Source: Acidobacteriota bacterium
GTDB lineage: Bacteria; Acidobacteriota; Terriglobia; Bryobacterales; Bryobacteraceae
Assembly (NCBI GenBank): GCA_018268935.1
Contig: JAFDVS010000032.1
Coordinates: forward strand, 106,316-170,315
Length of the DNA: 64,000 nt
Direction: 5' to 3'
Made by a program: the position numbers and the translations under genes. The first letter of the stretch is position 1. Every line of letters begins with the position of its first letter. Of this stretch, positions 1-8,941 are shown one piece after another. The notes under the pieces were generated by a model. It did no database searches. It was not told where the DNA came from and saw only the letters and a list, made by a program, of their open reading frames with translations.

Positions 1-1782
1 AGATCGCCAGTCTACCATCACAAACACATCCCGGCCTTCGAACTCCACTCCGCCCGTTTGCGCCAGCCCACTCATCGGCAGACGGTTCACAAACCCCGCT
101 TCCCGCACACCCGGAATGCTCTTGATCCGCGCCGCCAGCCGCCGGTAGTAATCCGCCACTGCGGCGTCATCCTTGTACTTCGCCCGCGACACCGCCAGGT
201 GCATGGTCAAGGTATCCGCCGAAAAGCCTGGATTCACCTCCAGCAGCGCGCCCAGACTCCGCGCGAACAGCAGCCCTCCAAACACCAGCAGCACCGCCAT
301 CGCCACTTGCCCGATCACCAGCGCATCGCGCACTCTGCTGCCTGCCGCCACGCTCCGGGAATGTTGTTGCAACCCCACCAGCAACCCCTTGCTCGCCACC
401 TGTGCCGGCAACACGCTCGCCGCAATCACCACACCCAAACTGCACAACACCGCAAACGCCAGCGCCTGTCCATGCAGCCCAATCGCCCCAATCTGCGGAA
501 ACGACGCCGGCAACATCGCAATCAACATTTGCAAAAACACATAACCCACGCCGATCCCGCCCAAGCCACCCAGCAATCCAATGGGAATCGCTTCGGCCAG
601 CATCTGCCGCTGCAGCCGTGCCCGCGATGCGCCCAACGCCGCCCGCACCGTGATTTCCTTCGCCCGCCCATTCGCCCGTGCAATCAGCAGCACCGCCAGA
701 TTCATGCAGCCAATCGCCAGCAAACAACCCACGGCGCCACTCAGCACAATCAGAATGTCTCGTACCCCCGCCGCTTGATATCGCCCTAGCGGCTCTACTA
801 GTCCCCCGATCCATTCGTTCCCTGCTCGATAGGCATCCGGAAACTCCTCAGCCAGTCTGCGCATCACTCCATCCAGTTCCTGTTGCGCCTGCTCAATCGT
901 CGCTCCTCGCTTCAATCGCCCTGTGCACAGATTCCCGTAATTAAATCCATGCCCAAACTCGTACCCGGGCAAATACAACGGAGCCCAGATTTCGAACGTC
1001 GCATCCGGATACTGAAACGTCTCCGGCATCACCCCCACCACTTCATGCATCACGCCATTCAATGGAATCCTTCTCCCCACCACTCCGCGATCCGCTCCGA
1101 ATCGCCGCACCCACAGCCGGTGGCTCAACAACACCACCTTCCCGTCCCCTAACTCCTCCTCTTTGGTGAACCCGCGCCCCAGCAACGGCTGCACGCCCAG
1201 CACCCGCGTCACGTTGTGCGTGAACCGCGCCCCCTGCAGCCTCTCCGGTGTCCCGTCTCCCGTCAGATTGAAGTTCGCCACCTGGCGCGTGAACGCCACA
1301 TCCTCCATACTCGACAACGTTTCTTTCCAGTGCTTCCACAACATCGGATTCGCCCGGAAGGTCTCCCGCTTTGTCTGCGACGCTGTCGGCGAAATCGCCA
1401 CCACCCGCTCCGGCTCCGCATACGGCAGAGGGGCCAGCAGCACCGCATACACCACGCTGAAAATCGCCGCCCCCATCCCCGTGCCCAGCGCCAGAGTCGA
1501 ACACACCGTCAATGTCCACAGCGGAGTCTTCTTCAACAGCCGCAATCCAAACCGCACATCGTCCATCAGCCGATCCACGCCCGCCCATCCCCATGCCTCG
1601 TGCACGTCCTCCTCCGTCTGCGTCACATTCCCAAAACTAGCCCGAGCCATCCGTTCCGCCTCGTCCGCATCGAAACCCGCCTCCCGCAGCCGTTCCCGTT
1701 CCAGCACCACATGCGATTCCAACTCCGCCCGCAAATCCGCCTCATCCCCCCGCCAACGCCGCCAACGCCGGTGAATCCGCAT
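1..1782 (-). CDS. ABC transporter permease, MacB/FtsX type (acidobacterial orphan permease), 3' end outside window
   Basis: The frame opens at an ATG at 1782 and is still open at the window edge, giving the first 594 residues. Residues 1-80 form a charged cytoplasmic domain, the first membrane helix is at about 88-116, a MacB-like periplasmic domain spans about 120-335, and an FtsX membrane block starts near 340 (ILIVLSGAVGCLLAIG) and continues to about 510. A second periplasmic domain then begins. Full-length relatives are about 800-900 residues. This is the layout of the duplicated permeases that are abundant in Acidobacteria, usually found without an ATPase gene beside them and behind a PadR regulator, as here (50 bp gap). 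The transported substrate cannot be told from sequence. No frameshift was found across the 594 codons. Confidence 0.9.
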   Translation of the reverse strand, partial: MRIHRRWRRWRGDEADLRAELESHVVLERERLREAGFDADEAERMARASFGNVTQTEEDVHEAWGWAGVDRLMDDVRFGLRLLKKTPLWTLTVCSTLALGTGMGAAIFSVVYAVLLAPLPYAEPERVVAISPTASQTKRETFRANPMLWKHWKETLSSMEDVAFTRQVANFNLTGDGTPERLQGARFTHNVTRVLGVQPLLGRGFTKEEELGDGKVVLLSHRLWVRRFGADRGVVGRRIPLNGVMHEVVGVMPETFQYPDATFEIWAPLYLPGYEFGHGFNYGNLCTGRLKRGATIEQAQQELDGVMRRLAEEFPDAYRAGNEWIGGLVEPLGRYQAAGVRDILIVLSGAVGCLLAIGCMNLAVLLIARANGRAKEITVRAALGASRARLQRQMLAEAIPIGLLGGLGGIGVGYVFLQMLIAMLPASFPQIGAIGLHGQALAFAVLCSLGVVIAASVLPAQVASKGLLVGLQQHSRSVAAGSRVRDALVIGQVAMAVLLVFGGLLFARSLGALLEVNPGFSADTLTMHLAVSRAKYKDDAAVADYYRRLAARIKSIPGVREAGFVNRLPMSGLAQTGGVEFEGRDVFVMVDWRS

Positions 1783-1832
1783 ACAAATCGCCCCGTTGTC
1801 CTATCTGTGTTCCGCTGTGTTCATCTGTGGCT

Positions 1833-2162
1833 TCATTCTGCTGGCCGCATCACGCGAGCCATCGCCTTCACAAACAATTTCCACTTCGATTCCTCGAGCG
1901 CCAGTTGCCGCTTTCCCGCCGCCGTCAACCGGTAAAACTTCGCCCTCTGGTTGTTCGTCGTAATCCCCCACTCCGAAACAATCCACCCCTCGCGTTGCAG
2001 CCGGTGCAGTGCCGGATACAAACTCCCGTGTTCCACCTGCAGCAGTTCATCCGACTTCGCCCGGATCGCCTGCCCGATCCCATGCCCGTGCTGCGCTCCC
2101 CATTGCAGCGTCCGCAAAATCAGCAGGTCCAACGTCCCTTGCAATACTTCGAGCTTGTCCAT
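1833..2162 (-). CDS. PadR family transcriptional regulator
   Basis: A 109-residue winged-helix protein that opens with the typical PadR sequence (KLEVLQGTLDLLILRTL) and carries the HGSLYPALHRLQREGWI recognition-helix/wing region at about residues 45-61. It is a short PadR of subfamily-2 size, with a C-terminal helix for dimerisation. It is the first gene of a minus-strand pair with the permease 50 bp downstream, so it most likely represses its own promoter and the transporter in response to a small ligand. An inverted repeat lies just upstream of its start (2166-2202). Family assignment is firm; the ligand is unknown. Confidence 0.92.
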   Translation of the reverse strand: MDKLEVLQGTLDLLILRTLQWGAQHGHGIGQAIRAKSDELLQVEHGSLYPALHRLQREGWIVSEWGITTNNQRAKFYRLTAAGKRQLALEESKWKLFVKAMARVMRPAE

Positions 2163-2165
2163 GTA

Positions 2166-2202
2166 GTAGACAGACTACCACCAGGAGTGGCAGATTGTCT
2201 AC
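2166..2202. promoter_or_regulatory. Candidate PadR operator between padR-like gene and NUDIX gene
   Basis: The perfect arms GTAGACA (2166-2172) and TGTCTAC (2196-2202) flank 23 bp, and the left arm is part of a smaller palindrome GTAG-N5-CTAC (2166-2178). The element starts 4 bp upstream of the padR-like start codon and lies in the divergent gap with the NUDIX gene. Position and symmetry suit an autoregulatory operator. Binding is inferred. Confidence 0.45.
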
Positions 2203-2234
2203 CTCTTCTAAAGACCCGTGTCAAACTAGACCCA

Positions 2235-2690
2235 ATGCCCAAACCAAGCGCCGGCATCCTTCTCTTCCGCCGCACTCCGCAACTCGAAGTCTTCCTCATC
2301 CACCCCGGAGGCCCCTACCTCGCTCGCAAAGATCTTGGAGCCTGGTCCATCCCCAAGGGCGAATACGATCCCCCCGAACAACCCCTCGACGCCGCCATCC
2401 GCGAGTTCACCGAAGAAACCGGGTTCCCCATCCAGGGCCCTTTTATCCCTCTCCCCGAAATCCGCCAGGCCGGAGGAAAGTTCGTCAAAGCCTGGGCCGT
2501 CGAAGGTGACTGTGACCCCGCCCAACTCCACAGCAACACCTTCACCCTCGAATGGCCGCCCCGTTCCGGCAGAATCCGCGAGTACCCCGAAGTCGATCGC
2601 GGCGGCTGGTTCTCCCTGGAACTAGCCGCCGCGAAAATCAACCCTGCGCAAGCCGTCTGGCTCACTCAGCTACCGGCCCTGCTTATTTGA
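2235..2690 (+). CDS. NUDIX hydrolase, diadenosine-polyphosphate/NTP type
   Basis: A 151-residue protein whose residues 42-64 fit the Nudix box G-x5-E-x7-RE-U-xEE-x-G-U exactly (GEYDPPE ... REFTEETGF). The N-terminus (AGILLFRR ... VFLIHPGGP) and the SIPKGEYDP segment before the box resemble the MutT/Ap4A-hydrolase branch annotated as predicted NTP pyrophosphohydrolases. It would cleave a nucleoside diphosphate linked to another moiety, using Mg2+ bound by the box glutamates, in the cytoplasm. The ATG at 2235 is preferred because the same frame upstream is only the antisense of the padR-like gene. Its 3' end overlaps the convergent FG-GAP gene by 8 bp. Confidence 0.9.
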   Translation: MPKPSAGILLFRRTPQLEVFLIHPGGPYLARKDLGAWSIPKGEYDPPEQPLDAAIREFTEETGFPIQGPFIPLPEIRQAGGKFVKAWAVEGDCDPAQLHSNTFTLEWPPRSGRIREYPEVDRGGWFSLELAAAKINPAQAVWLTQLPALLI

Positions 2691-4614
2691 TTTCTACAGG
2701 GCCGGTAACCGTCCCACCAAGGGAACTCTTCAATACGATCTGCGTCACGTTGAGCGGCGCAAACACCGTGCCATTGTACTTCCCGCCGCCCGCGTTCGCC
2801 AGCGTCCCCAACAACGCGCCGGTGTTCGGGTTGTACACCCCAATCGTTGCCGCCGCGCTAGTGCTCGCCGCCTCCACCTTGATCTGCGCAGTCTTCAATG
2901 TGAAGATCGCTTTCGAAATTGCCACCGTGTCCTGCGCTCGCAGCACCGTCAATCCGCCGCTACGCGACACGCCGCCAAGCGAAGCTCCGATGGTCACCGC
3001 CGTATCCGCCGCCACCGTCCGCAACGTGATCACGAAGTTCGCCGACGTCGCGCCCGCCGGCACAGTCACCGTTGCCGGAACCGACGCCACGGCCACATTC
3101 GAGCTGCTCAACCCCACCACAGCCGCTCCGTCCGCCGGACCACTCAGCGTCACCGTTCCCGTCGCCGTGAAGATCCCAAACTGGCTCCCTGGATTTACCG
3201 CTACTCCGCTCAATGTATACGGCGCCACGACATCCAACCTTCCCGCCGTCGTCACTCCATTCCAGGTCGCCGTCACATCCGCGCCTGTTGCCGCCGCCAC
3301 CGGCACCGTAACCACCGGAAATGTCGCCGATGAAGCTCCCGCCGGAATCACCACCGAAACGCCCGCGGGAAACGACACCAGCGACGAATCCGTTGTCCCC
3401 AGCGTCACCGTCGCGCCCCCTGCCGGAGCCACGCCGCCTAAAGTAACGGTCCCCGTCGCGTTCGCCGCCCCGCCAACCACCGATCCCGGGTTCATCTTCA
3501 CTTCCGCCAGCAGCGGCGGATTCCCATGCGTGTTGCGGAACAACCGGAATTCCTGCGCCCAACTGAACACCAGGTCCTTCGATCCGTTCCCATCCATGTC
3601 CGCCGCCAACACGACGCCATTCGGCATCGGGGGCGCATCCAGTAAATCTCCGCCAATCGTCAATCCGCCATTGCCCGCGAACACCCGCACCTTACCCGTC
3701 GAACTCACCCACGTCGCAATGTCCATCTTCCCATCGGCGTTGAAATCCCCTGCCGCCAGATTCGACATCGGAACCCCCAACACATAGCCGGAATAGGGTT
3801 GGAATTGCCCGTTCCCCACTCCCCGCGCAATGTTGATCGCATGGTTGCTCCCATCCTGCCGCGGCTGCGCCGTCAGATACGCCAGGTCCGGATAGCCGTC
3901 ATTGTTGAAGTCCGCCACCACGCTGATCGCAGGAATCGCTACCGTCGATACCGGAGCCCCAAACGTCCCGTCTCCATTCCCCAGATAGCTCACTCCGCCC
4001 GTACCCACAGGCCCCGCGAAATCCAACTTGCCATCGTTGTTCAGATCCGCCGCTATCACATAGAACGTCGACAATTGAGGCAACAGCGTAGCCTGCTGAA
4101 AACTCCCCGTGCCCGTGCCCAGCGCCACCGCAAACCCGCTTCCCATCGCCGCCACAAGGTCCAACTTCCCATCGCCATTGAAGTCGCCCGTCGCCGCATA
4201 GTTCGCCGCCCCCGGCAACGCCACGTAACGCGCCGGAGCGAATCCCCCGGCCCCATCCGCCAGCAGAACCATCGTCCCCGCCGTCGTCGTCAACAGCAGG
4301 TCTGAGCGCCCATCCTGATTGAAATCCCCAGCCTGTATCGTCTGCACGAACGAGCCAACCACGCGCAGTTGCGCTCCCGCGTATCCCCCCTCCGCCCGCG
4401 CCAACGTATAGTAGAATCCGGAACTCGCCCCCGTCATATCCGGAGCGGCCAGGTCCATCCTCCCATCCCCGTTAAAGTCTCCGGCGACGCTCCAGTACAG
4501 CGCCACCCCGAAGCCCCCCGTATGGGCCGACGGCGGCAGAAAATGCGGAACGGTCTGTGCGCACAGCCCCAACGTGGCGGCCATCGCGGTAAGTGTGAGA
4601 CGAATCCCCTTCAT
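2683..4614 (-). CDS. Exported FG-GAP/VCBS repeat protein with Ig-like C-terminal domains
   Basis: 643 residues from the ATG at 4614. The first ~20 residues are a signal peptide (LTLTAMAATLGLCAQ). Residues of about 35-390 hold repeated GDFNGDGxxD-type units with Asp/Asn-rich calcium loops, the signature of FG-GAP beta-propeller blades as in integrin alpha chains. The C-terminal ~250 residues are Gly/Ala/Thr/Val-rich beta-sandwich repeats with recurring IPAGA/VPAGATSA segments. The protein is expected on the cell surface or in the periplasm with a binding or adhesion role; no catalytic motif was seen. The frame is open 39 codons further upstream, but the signal peptide decides the start. Acidobacterial genomes carry many such proteins. 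Confidence 0.85.
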   Translation of the reverse strand: MKGIRLTLTAMAATLGLCAQTVPHFLPPSAHTGGFGVALYWSVAGDFNGDGRMDLAAPDMTGASSGFYYTLARAEGGYAGAQLRVVGSFVQTIQAGDFNQDGRSDLLLTTTAGTMVLLADGAGGFAPARYVALPGAANYAATGDFNGDGKLDLVAAMGSGFAVALGTGTGSFQQATLLPQLSTFYVIAADLNNDGKLDFAGPVGTGGVSYLGNGDGTFGAPVSTVAIPAISVVADFNNDGYPDLAYLTAQPRQDGSNHAINIARGVGNGQFQPYSGYVLGVPMSNLAAGDFNADGKMDIATWVSSTGKVRVFAGNGGLTIGGDLLDAPPMPNGVVLAADMDGNGSKDLVFSWAQEFRLFRNTHGNPPLLAEVKMNPGSVVGGAANATGTVTLGGVAPAGGATVTLGTTDSSLVSFPAGVSVVIPAGASSATFPVVTVPVAAATGADVTATWNGVTTAGRLDVVAPYTLSGVAVNPGSQFGIFTATGTVTLSGPADGAAVVGLSSSNVAVASVPATVTVPAGATSANFVITLRTVAADTAVTIGASLGGVSRSGGLTVLRAQDTVAISKAIFTLKTAQIKVEAASTSAAATIGVYNPNTGALLGTLANAGGGKYNGTVFAPLNVTQIVLKSSLGGTVTGPVEIK

Positions 4615-4637
4615 GTCCCTTAGGACAGCCGCCCCGT

Positions 4638-4985
4638 TCAACGTGGAACACTTTTTTCTTTGCCCCGCGGAATCACCGCATCCGCCGCCCAGCCCAACCC
4701 TACTCCAATACCGTTGGCGGCATAATCCCATCCATCGTAGGTGTTCGTCATCACCCCAAACCCATCCGCCGCCTCAAACAAACAAACCACCCCCATCGCC
4801 AGCGCCGCTGCCACCCACCTCCTCGGAACCGACAGCAGCATCAGAAAGTAAACAGCGAAGGAGACCCCCGTATTCCCCGCGTAACTGTGCACCAACACCT
4901 CATACGGACCCCGATACCCACTCTTCCACAACAGTACTCCCACCCCCGCCAGCACCATCGCCACGTTGCGGGCTTTCGTGTTCAT
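4638..4985 (-). CDS. Small integral membrane protein, possibly VanZ-like
   Basis: 115 residues with about four hydrophobic segments (roughly 7-20, 38-53, 58-73, 88-103). The C-terminal DGWDYAANGIGVGLGW segment resembles the D-x-x-AN-x-x-G-x-x-LG pattern of VanZ-like membrane proteins, whose biochemical role is not settled. It sits 23 bp upstream of, and on the same strand as, the FG-GAP gene, so the two may share a transcript. Assignment to VanZ-like is tentative; membrane location is clear. Confidence 0.65.
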   Translation of the reverse strand: MNTKARNVAMVLAGVGVLLWKSGYRGPYEVLVHSYAGNTGVSFAVYFLMLLSVPRRWVAAALAMGVVCLFEAADGFGVMTNTYDGWDYAANGIGVGLGWAADAVIPRGKEKSVPR

Positions 4986-5028
4986 CTACCCCACCCTTAG
5001 CACACCACGGCGGCAAGCGAAATAGCTC

Positions 5029-5058
5029 TTGACTGTTCTAGTAAACTAGTACACTATA
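5029..5058 (+). promoter_or_regulatory. Promoter with palindromic operator for the GntR-slipin operon
   Basis: A TTGACT -35-like hexamer (5029-5034) is followed after 17 bp by CACTAT (5052-5057). Between them lies the palindrome CTAGT-AA-ACTAG (5038-5049), 14 bp before the regulator's ATG at 5064. An operator placed inside the spacer fits autorepression by the GntR protein encoded immediately downstream. Hexamers and symmetry are visible; binding is inferred. Confidence 0.6.
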
Positions 5059-5063
5059 AAACC

Positions 5064-5480
5064 ATGCAGGTCCCGAAACAAGCCCCGTTTCGCTTCGCCC
5101 TCGACCTGCGCTCCGGCGTCCCCGTCTACCGCCAGATCATCGACCAGGTTATGGGCGGCATCGCCGCTTCCTCGCTCTCCCCCGGCGATCAGCTCCCCAC
5201 CGTCCGCCAGCTCGCCGTCGATCTCGCCATCAATCCCAACACCGTCATCCGCGCCTACCGCGAACTCGAACTCCTCGGCGTACTCGACACCCAACAAGGC
5301 ACCGGCACCTTCATCGCCCGCCAGAAAACTCCGCGCCCCTCCGCCGAGCGCGCCCGCCGCCTCTCCCAACTCGTCCAGGAATTCGCCGCCCGCTGTGGCG
5401 CCGAAGGCTTTTCCCTCGATGACGTCCTCGAAGCCCTCGAAGATCTCCGCCCCGAAAGCAACAAGAAAAGGAGAACCTAA
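5064..5480 (+). CDS. GntR family regulator, YtrA subfamily
   Basis: 138 residues. The N-terminal winged helix-turn-helix (about 15-82) includes the YtrA/GntR hallmarks GVPVYRQIIDQV, LSPGDQLPTVRQLA and NPNTVIRAYRELE, and ends in GTGTFI. The C-terminal tail is short (about 50 residues), as in YtrA-type regulators that lack a large ligand-binding domain. These proteins usually repress their own operon, often one affecting the envelope or antibiotic export. It is the first gene of a four-gene operon (5, 6 and 4 bp gaps) behind a promoter containing a CTAGT-N2-ACTAG palindrome. In many genomes the partner is an ABC transporter; here it is a slipin. Confidence 0.92.
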   Translation: MQVPKQAPFRFALDLRSGVPVYRQIIDQVMGGIAASSLSPGDQLPTVRQLAVDLAINPNTVIRAYRELELLGVLDTQQGTGTFIARQKTPRPSAERARRLSQLVQEFAARCGAEGFSLDDVLEALEDLRPESNKKRRT

Positions 5481-5485
5481 TCCCC

Positions 5486-6361
5486 ATGTGGCAAGATCGT
5501 AATCCCTTCCAGATCTCCGGAGTCGCCGCCGCCTGCGGCCTCATCTGCGCCGCCATCGGTGTCCTGCTCTCCGCTCTCCTCGATCACCGCGCTCCAGCCG
5601 CTGTCGGCATCGTCGCCGGCCTGTACTGCCTGTTCTCCATCAAAGTCGCCGACCAGTGGGAGAAAGTCGCCGTCCTCCGCCTCGGCCGTTATTCCGGCCT
5701 GCGCGGACCCGGCATATTCCTCATCATTCCCGTGGTCGATACACTCAGCCGCTACGTAGACCAGCGTGTCCGCGTTTCCTCCGTATCCGCTGAATCCACC
5801 CTTACCCGAGACACCGTCCCCGTCAACGTCGATGCCATCGTGTTCTGGGTCGTCTGGAACGCCGAAAAATCCATCCTCGAAGTTGAGGACTTCGTTCAGG
5901 CCATCACCATGAGCGCTCAAACCGGACTCCGCGAGTCCATCGGCCGTCACGAACTCGCGCAGATGATCACCGAACGCGAATCCCTCGGCCGCGAACTCCA
6001 GCGCATCCTCGACGAAAAAACCAACCCCTGGGGCATCACCATCCAATCCGTCGAAATCCGCGACGTCCGCATCCCCCAAGGCCTCGAAGACGCCATGTCC
6101 CGCCAGGCCCAGGCCGAGCGCGAACGCCAGGCCCGCATCATCCTCGGCCAGGCTGAAACCGAAATCGCCGCCAAGTTCTCCGAAGCCGCCAAGACGTATC
6201 AGGACAACCCCGTCGCCCTCCACCTCCGCGCCATGAACATGCTCTACGAAGCCATCAAAGAGCGCGGCTCCATGGTCATCGTCCCCTCCTCCGTCGTCGA
6301 AACCATGGGACTCGGCGGCGCCATCGCCACTGCCTCCCTCAACGGAGCGAAAACGGAGTGA
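5486..6361 (+). CDS. Slipin (SPFH/band-7, stomatin-like membrane protein)
   Basis: 291 residues. A hydrophobic hairpin at about 12-50 anchors the N-terminus. An SPFH domain follows: EKVAVLRLGRYSGLRGPGIF near 59-78, DQRVRVSSV, and DVRIPQGLEDAMSRQAQAER near 193-212. It ends in an Ala/Glu-rich helical region. Stomatin/slipin homologues oligomerise on the inner face of the membrane and organise membrane domains or partner proteases. Usual bacterial slipins are 250-320 residues, so this one is complete. No NfeD-type partner gene is adjacent, which is the common arrangement; instead it is sandwiched between a GntR regulator and an erythromycin-esterase-like gene. Its precise task here is unknown. 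Confidence 0.92.
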   Translation: MWQDRNPFQISGVAAACGLICAAIGVLLSALLDHRAPAAVGIVAGLYCLFSIKVADQWEKVAVLRLGRYSGLRGPGIFLIIPVVDTLSRYVDQRVRVSSVSAESTLTRDTVPVNVDAIVFWVVWNAEKSILEVEDFVQAITMSAQTGLRESIGRHELAQMITERESLGRELQRILDEKTNPWGITIQSVEIRDVRIPQGLEDAMSRQAQAERERQARIILGQAETEIAAKFSEAAKTYQDNPVALHLRAMNMLYEAIKERGSMVIVPSSVVETMGLGGAIATASLNGAKTE

Positions 6362-6367
6362 ACCCTC

Positions 6368-7852
6368 ATGCCCCCAATCTGGCTCGTCCTCTACGCGGCC
6401 CTCGACGAAACCTACTCCACAGGCCAGACGCAGAAGCTCGCCCAATATCTCACCCCCGAAACCGTCTGGCGATCCGATAACACCGACATCCCATTCCTCA
6501 AGATCCTCGACGCCATCCGCCAGCGCGCCGCCAATTCCCCCGTCCTCTGGAAAACCCGCATCGTCAGCATCCAATCGAGCGGCGACACAACCACCATCCA
6601 CACCGAAGCCAACTTCACCATCGGCAAGGATAGCTTCCGAGGCACTTCCAAAGACACGTGGCTCCAGACCGCCGAAGGCTGGAAGCTCCGCCGCATCGAC
6701 TGGCTCACCGAAGAGCGCGTCGGTGCGCTCACTCCCGACAACATCGCTTCTCAAGTCGCCGCCGATCTCAAGCGTTACGCAATCCCACTCGCCACAACCG
6801 ACCCGACCAAACCCACCGACGACCTCGAACCACTAGGGCGCGCCATCGCCGACGCCCGCATCGTGGCCCTCGGCGAAGCCACCCATGGCGCCAGCGAGTT
6901 CTTCCTCCTCAAACACCGTATCCTCCGCTACCTCGTCGAAAAGAAGGGATTCACCGTATTCGCGCTCGAAGCCAACTGGCCCGAATCCCTCGCCGCCGAC
7001 CGCTACATCAAGTTGGGCGCAGGCGACGCCAAACAAGCCATCGCCGCCATGTATTTCTGGATCTACTACAACCAGGAAATGCTCGACCTCATCGAATGGA
7101 TGCGCGCCTACAACGCCTCTCCCAACCGGCGCGCCACACTCTCCTTCACTTCCTTCGACATGCAGACTCCGGACAAAGCCGCCGCACTCGCCGAAAGCTA
7201 CCTCGCCCGCATGATCCCCACAACCACCCCCGCCCCCACCACGGACCTGTTCGACACCAACAAAGAGGAATGGATCCGCAGAACCTCCGAGGCCGAATTC
7301 CGCGATGCCCGCCAGGCCGCCAACATCGTCCGTCAGGCAAAGCTCAACGAAACCCGCCGTGGCACGTCTTACCGCGACTCCGCCATGGCCGAAAACATCC
7401 AGTGGCTCGCCTCGCAAGCCTTCCCCAAAGAGAAGATCATCCTCTGGGCCCACAGCGGCCACCTCACCCGCGAACCCGGCTCCCAGTCCGCCGGCGAAAT
7501 CCTAGCCAAAACTTACGGCAAAGACTACTTCATTCTAGGCTTCACCTTTCACCAAGGCGCCGTCCGAGCCAGCCCCGGCCAGTCCGAGCACGCCGTGCCA
7601 CCCGCCCCGACGGGCTCCGGCAGCGACGTCTTCACCAAAGCCTCCATCCCGCTCTTCCTCCTCTGCGCCACAACGCCTCCACCCACCTCGGCACTGGGTA
7701 AATGGATCGCCCAGCCCCAGCTCTTCTATCACTTCGGAGCCTACTGGAACACCCGTTCCCTCGATGCCAACCTCGCCCGCATCACGCTGAAAGACAGTTA
7801 CGACTGTTTCATCCACACCAGGGAGTCCACAGCCACCCATCCGCTACAATGA
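6368..7852 (+). CDS. Erythromycin esterase-like protein with N-terminal SnoaL-like domain
   Basis: 494 residues. The first ~125 look like a SnoaL/DUF4440-type alpha+beta domain ([18 protein letters not shown] near its end). From about 150 the protein matches the EreA/EreB family: [14 protein letters not shown] at 167-180, where His173 aligns with the catalytic base, then ALEANWP and the later [10 protein letters not shown]. Family members include macrolide esterases, but most environmental homologues have no proven substrate. No signal peptide is evident, so it is probably cytoplasmic. It is third in the GntR-slipin operon. The N-terminal fusion is unusual relative to the ~400-residue resistance enzymes, so a macrolide substrate should not be assumed. 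Confidence 0.85.
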   Translation: MPPIWLVLYAALDETYSTGQTQKLAQYLTPETVWRSDNTDIPFLKILDAIRQRAANSPVLWKTRIVSIQSSGDTTTIHTEANFTIGKDSFRGTSKDTWLQTAEGWKLRRIDWLTEERVGALTPDNIASQVAADLKRYAIPLATTDPTKPTDDLEPLGRAIADARIVALGEATHGASEFFLLKHRILRYLVEKKGFTVFALEANWPESLAADRYIKLGAGDAKQAIAAMYFWIYYNQEMLDLIEWMRAYNASPNRRATLSFTSFDMQTPDKAAALAESYLARMIPTTTPAPTTDLFDTNKEEWIRRTSEAEFRDARQAANIVRQAKLNETRRGTSYRDSAMAENIQWLASQAFPKEKIILWAHSGHLTREPGSQSAGEILAKTYGKDYFILGFTFHQGAVRASPGQSEHAVPPAPTGSGSDVFTKASIPLFLLCATTPPPTSALGKWIAQPQLFYHFGAYWNTRSLDANLARITLKDSYDCFIHTRESTATHPLQ

Positions 7853-7856
7853 CCCC

Positions 7857-8876
7857 ATGCGCCGCCTCATCCTGGGACTCGCCATCACTCTCTCCACCCA
7901 AGCCGCCGATTGGAGCCCCCAGCGCGCCGCGCAATACCTCGACGCCCGCCAGCAAGCCTGGTTCACCTGGCAGCCCGCCATCGCTTCCGGCCGCGGCCCA
8001 TGCCTCTCCTGCCACACCGGTATGACCTACCTCCTCGCGCGCCCCGCCCTTCGCCAAGCCCTCCATGAAACCGGCCCCTCTCCACAGGAAACCACCCATC
8101 TCGAAGCCATTAGAAAGCGGGTCCCACTCGACACCGCCGCCAAATACGCACCCAAGGCCAAGAACCCCCACGACGCCGACCAACCCCTTGGCGCCGAAGC
8201 CATCCTCTCCACGCTGTTCCTCGCGCAACAACCCGACGCCGCACCAGCCTTCAACCGCCTCTGGTCCCTCCAGATCCGCGAAGGCGAACACAAAGGCGCC
8301 TGGCACTGGAACGTCCTCGATCTCGAGCCCTGGGAAGAACCGCACTCCGTCTTCTACGGAGCCACCCTCGCCGCCATCGCCGTTGGCCTCGCCCCCGCCC
8401 AACAAAAGCGCCCCGAAGTCCAGGCCCTCGTCCAATACCTCACCAGCAATCAATCCAAACAGCCCCTCCAGAACCGCCTCATGCTCGCCTGGGCTTCCAC
8501 CAAACTCCCCGGCCTACTCACCAAATCCCAACGCAAAGCCATCCTCAAAGAAGCCATCGAACACCAGCAACCCGACGGCTCCTGGACCCTCGCCGCTCTC
8601 GGTCCCTGGCATCCCCACGACAAAGCGCCCCAGCAACCCGGACCCAACGCCTACGCCACCGGACTCGCAACCTTCCTCCTGCAAAAATCCGAGCCCAAAC
8701 ACCCCGCGCTCGAAAAGGCTCGCACCTGGCTCAAAGCCCACCAGCACCCTGAAGGTTATTGGGACGCCGCCTCCCTCAACAAACCCTACCCCGAAGGCAG
8801 CATGCAATCCCAATTCATGCGCGACGCCGCAACTGCCTTCGCCGTCCTGGCCCTCACCGCATCGTCTCGGCCATAG
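7857..8876 (+). CDS. Exported CxxCH protein with squalene-cyclase-like alpha/alpha toroid
   Basis: 339 residues with a signal peptide (MRRLILGLAITLSTQAA). A single CLSCH motif at residues 49-53 is a covalent heme c attachment site by pattern, in a GPCLSCHTG context like small cytochromes. The rest is helical, and the repeats HQQPDGSWTLAAL and HQHPEGYWDA are the QW-like turns of the prenyltransferase/squalene-oxidase toroid fold. The DXDD catalytic motif of true cyclases was not seen, so a cyclase reaction is not claimed. It ends the operon starting with the GntR regulator (4 bp after the Ere-like gene). A periplasmic heme-binding role is plausible but unproven. Confidence 0.75.
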   Translation: MRRLILGLAITLSTQAADWSPQRAAQYLDARQQAWFTWQPAIASGRGPCLSCHTGMTYLLARPALRQALHETGPSPQETTHLEAIRKRVPLDTAAKYAPKAKNPHDADQPLGAEAILSTLFLAQQPDAAPAFNRLWSLQIREGEHKGAWHWNVLDLEPWEEPHSVFYGATLAAIAVGLAPAQQKRPEVQALVQYLTSNQSKQPLQNRLMLAWASTKLPGLLTKSQRKAILKEAIEHQQPDGSWTLAALGPWHPHDKAPQQPGPNAYATGLATFLLQKSEPKHPALEKARTWLKAHQHPEGYWDAASLNKPYPEGSMQSQFMRDAATAFAVLALTASSRP

Positions 8877-8941
8877 CTTGTGGTCAGTCACCATGGCCCG
8901 GCGGCTACCGCCTCCCGAGCCGCGAATTTTCACGCAGCAGC

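Noticed and set aside
1043..1594. A 183-codon open frame inside the permease gene on the same strand
   Set aside because: It is in another frame of the permease gene, which reads without interruption for 594 codons and has the expected domains.
5477..6754. A 425-codon open frame on the minus strand opposite the slipin and Ere-like genes
   Set aside because: It is antisense to two well-supported genes, its composition (Gly/Asp/Glu-rich without domains) is what a high-GC antisense frame yields, and no ribosome site or family match is seen.
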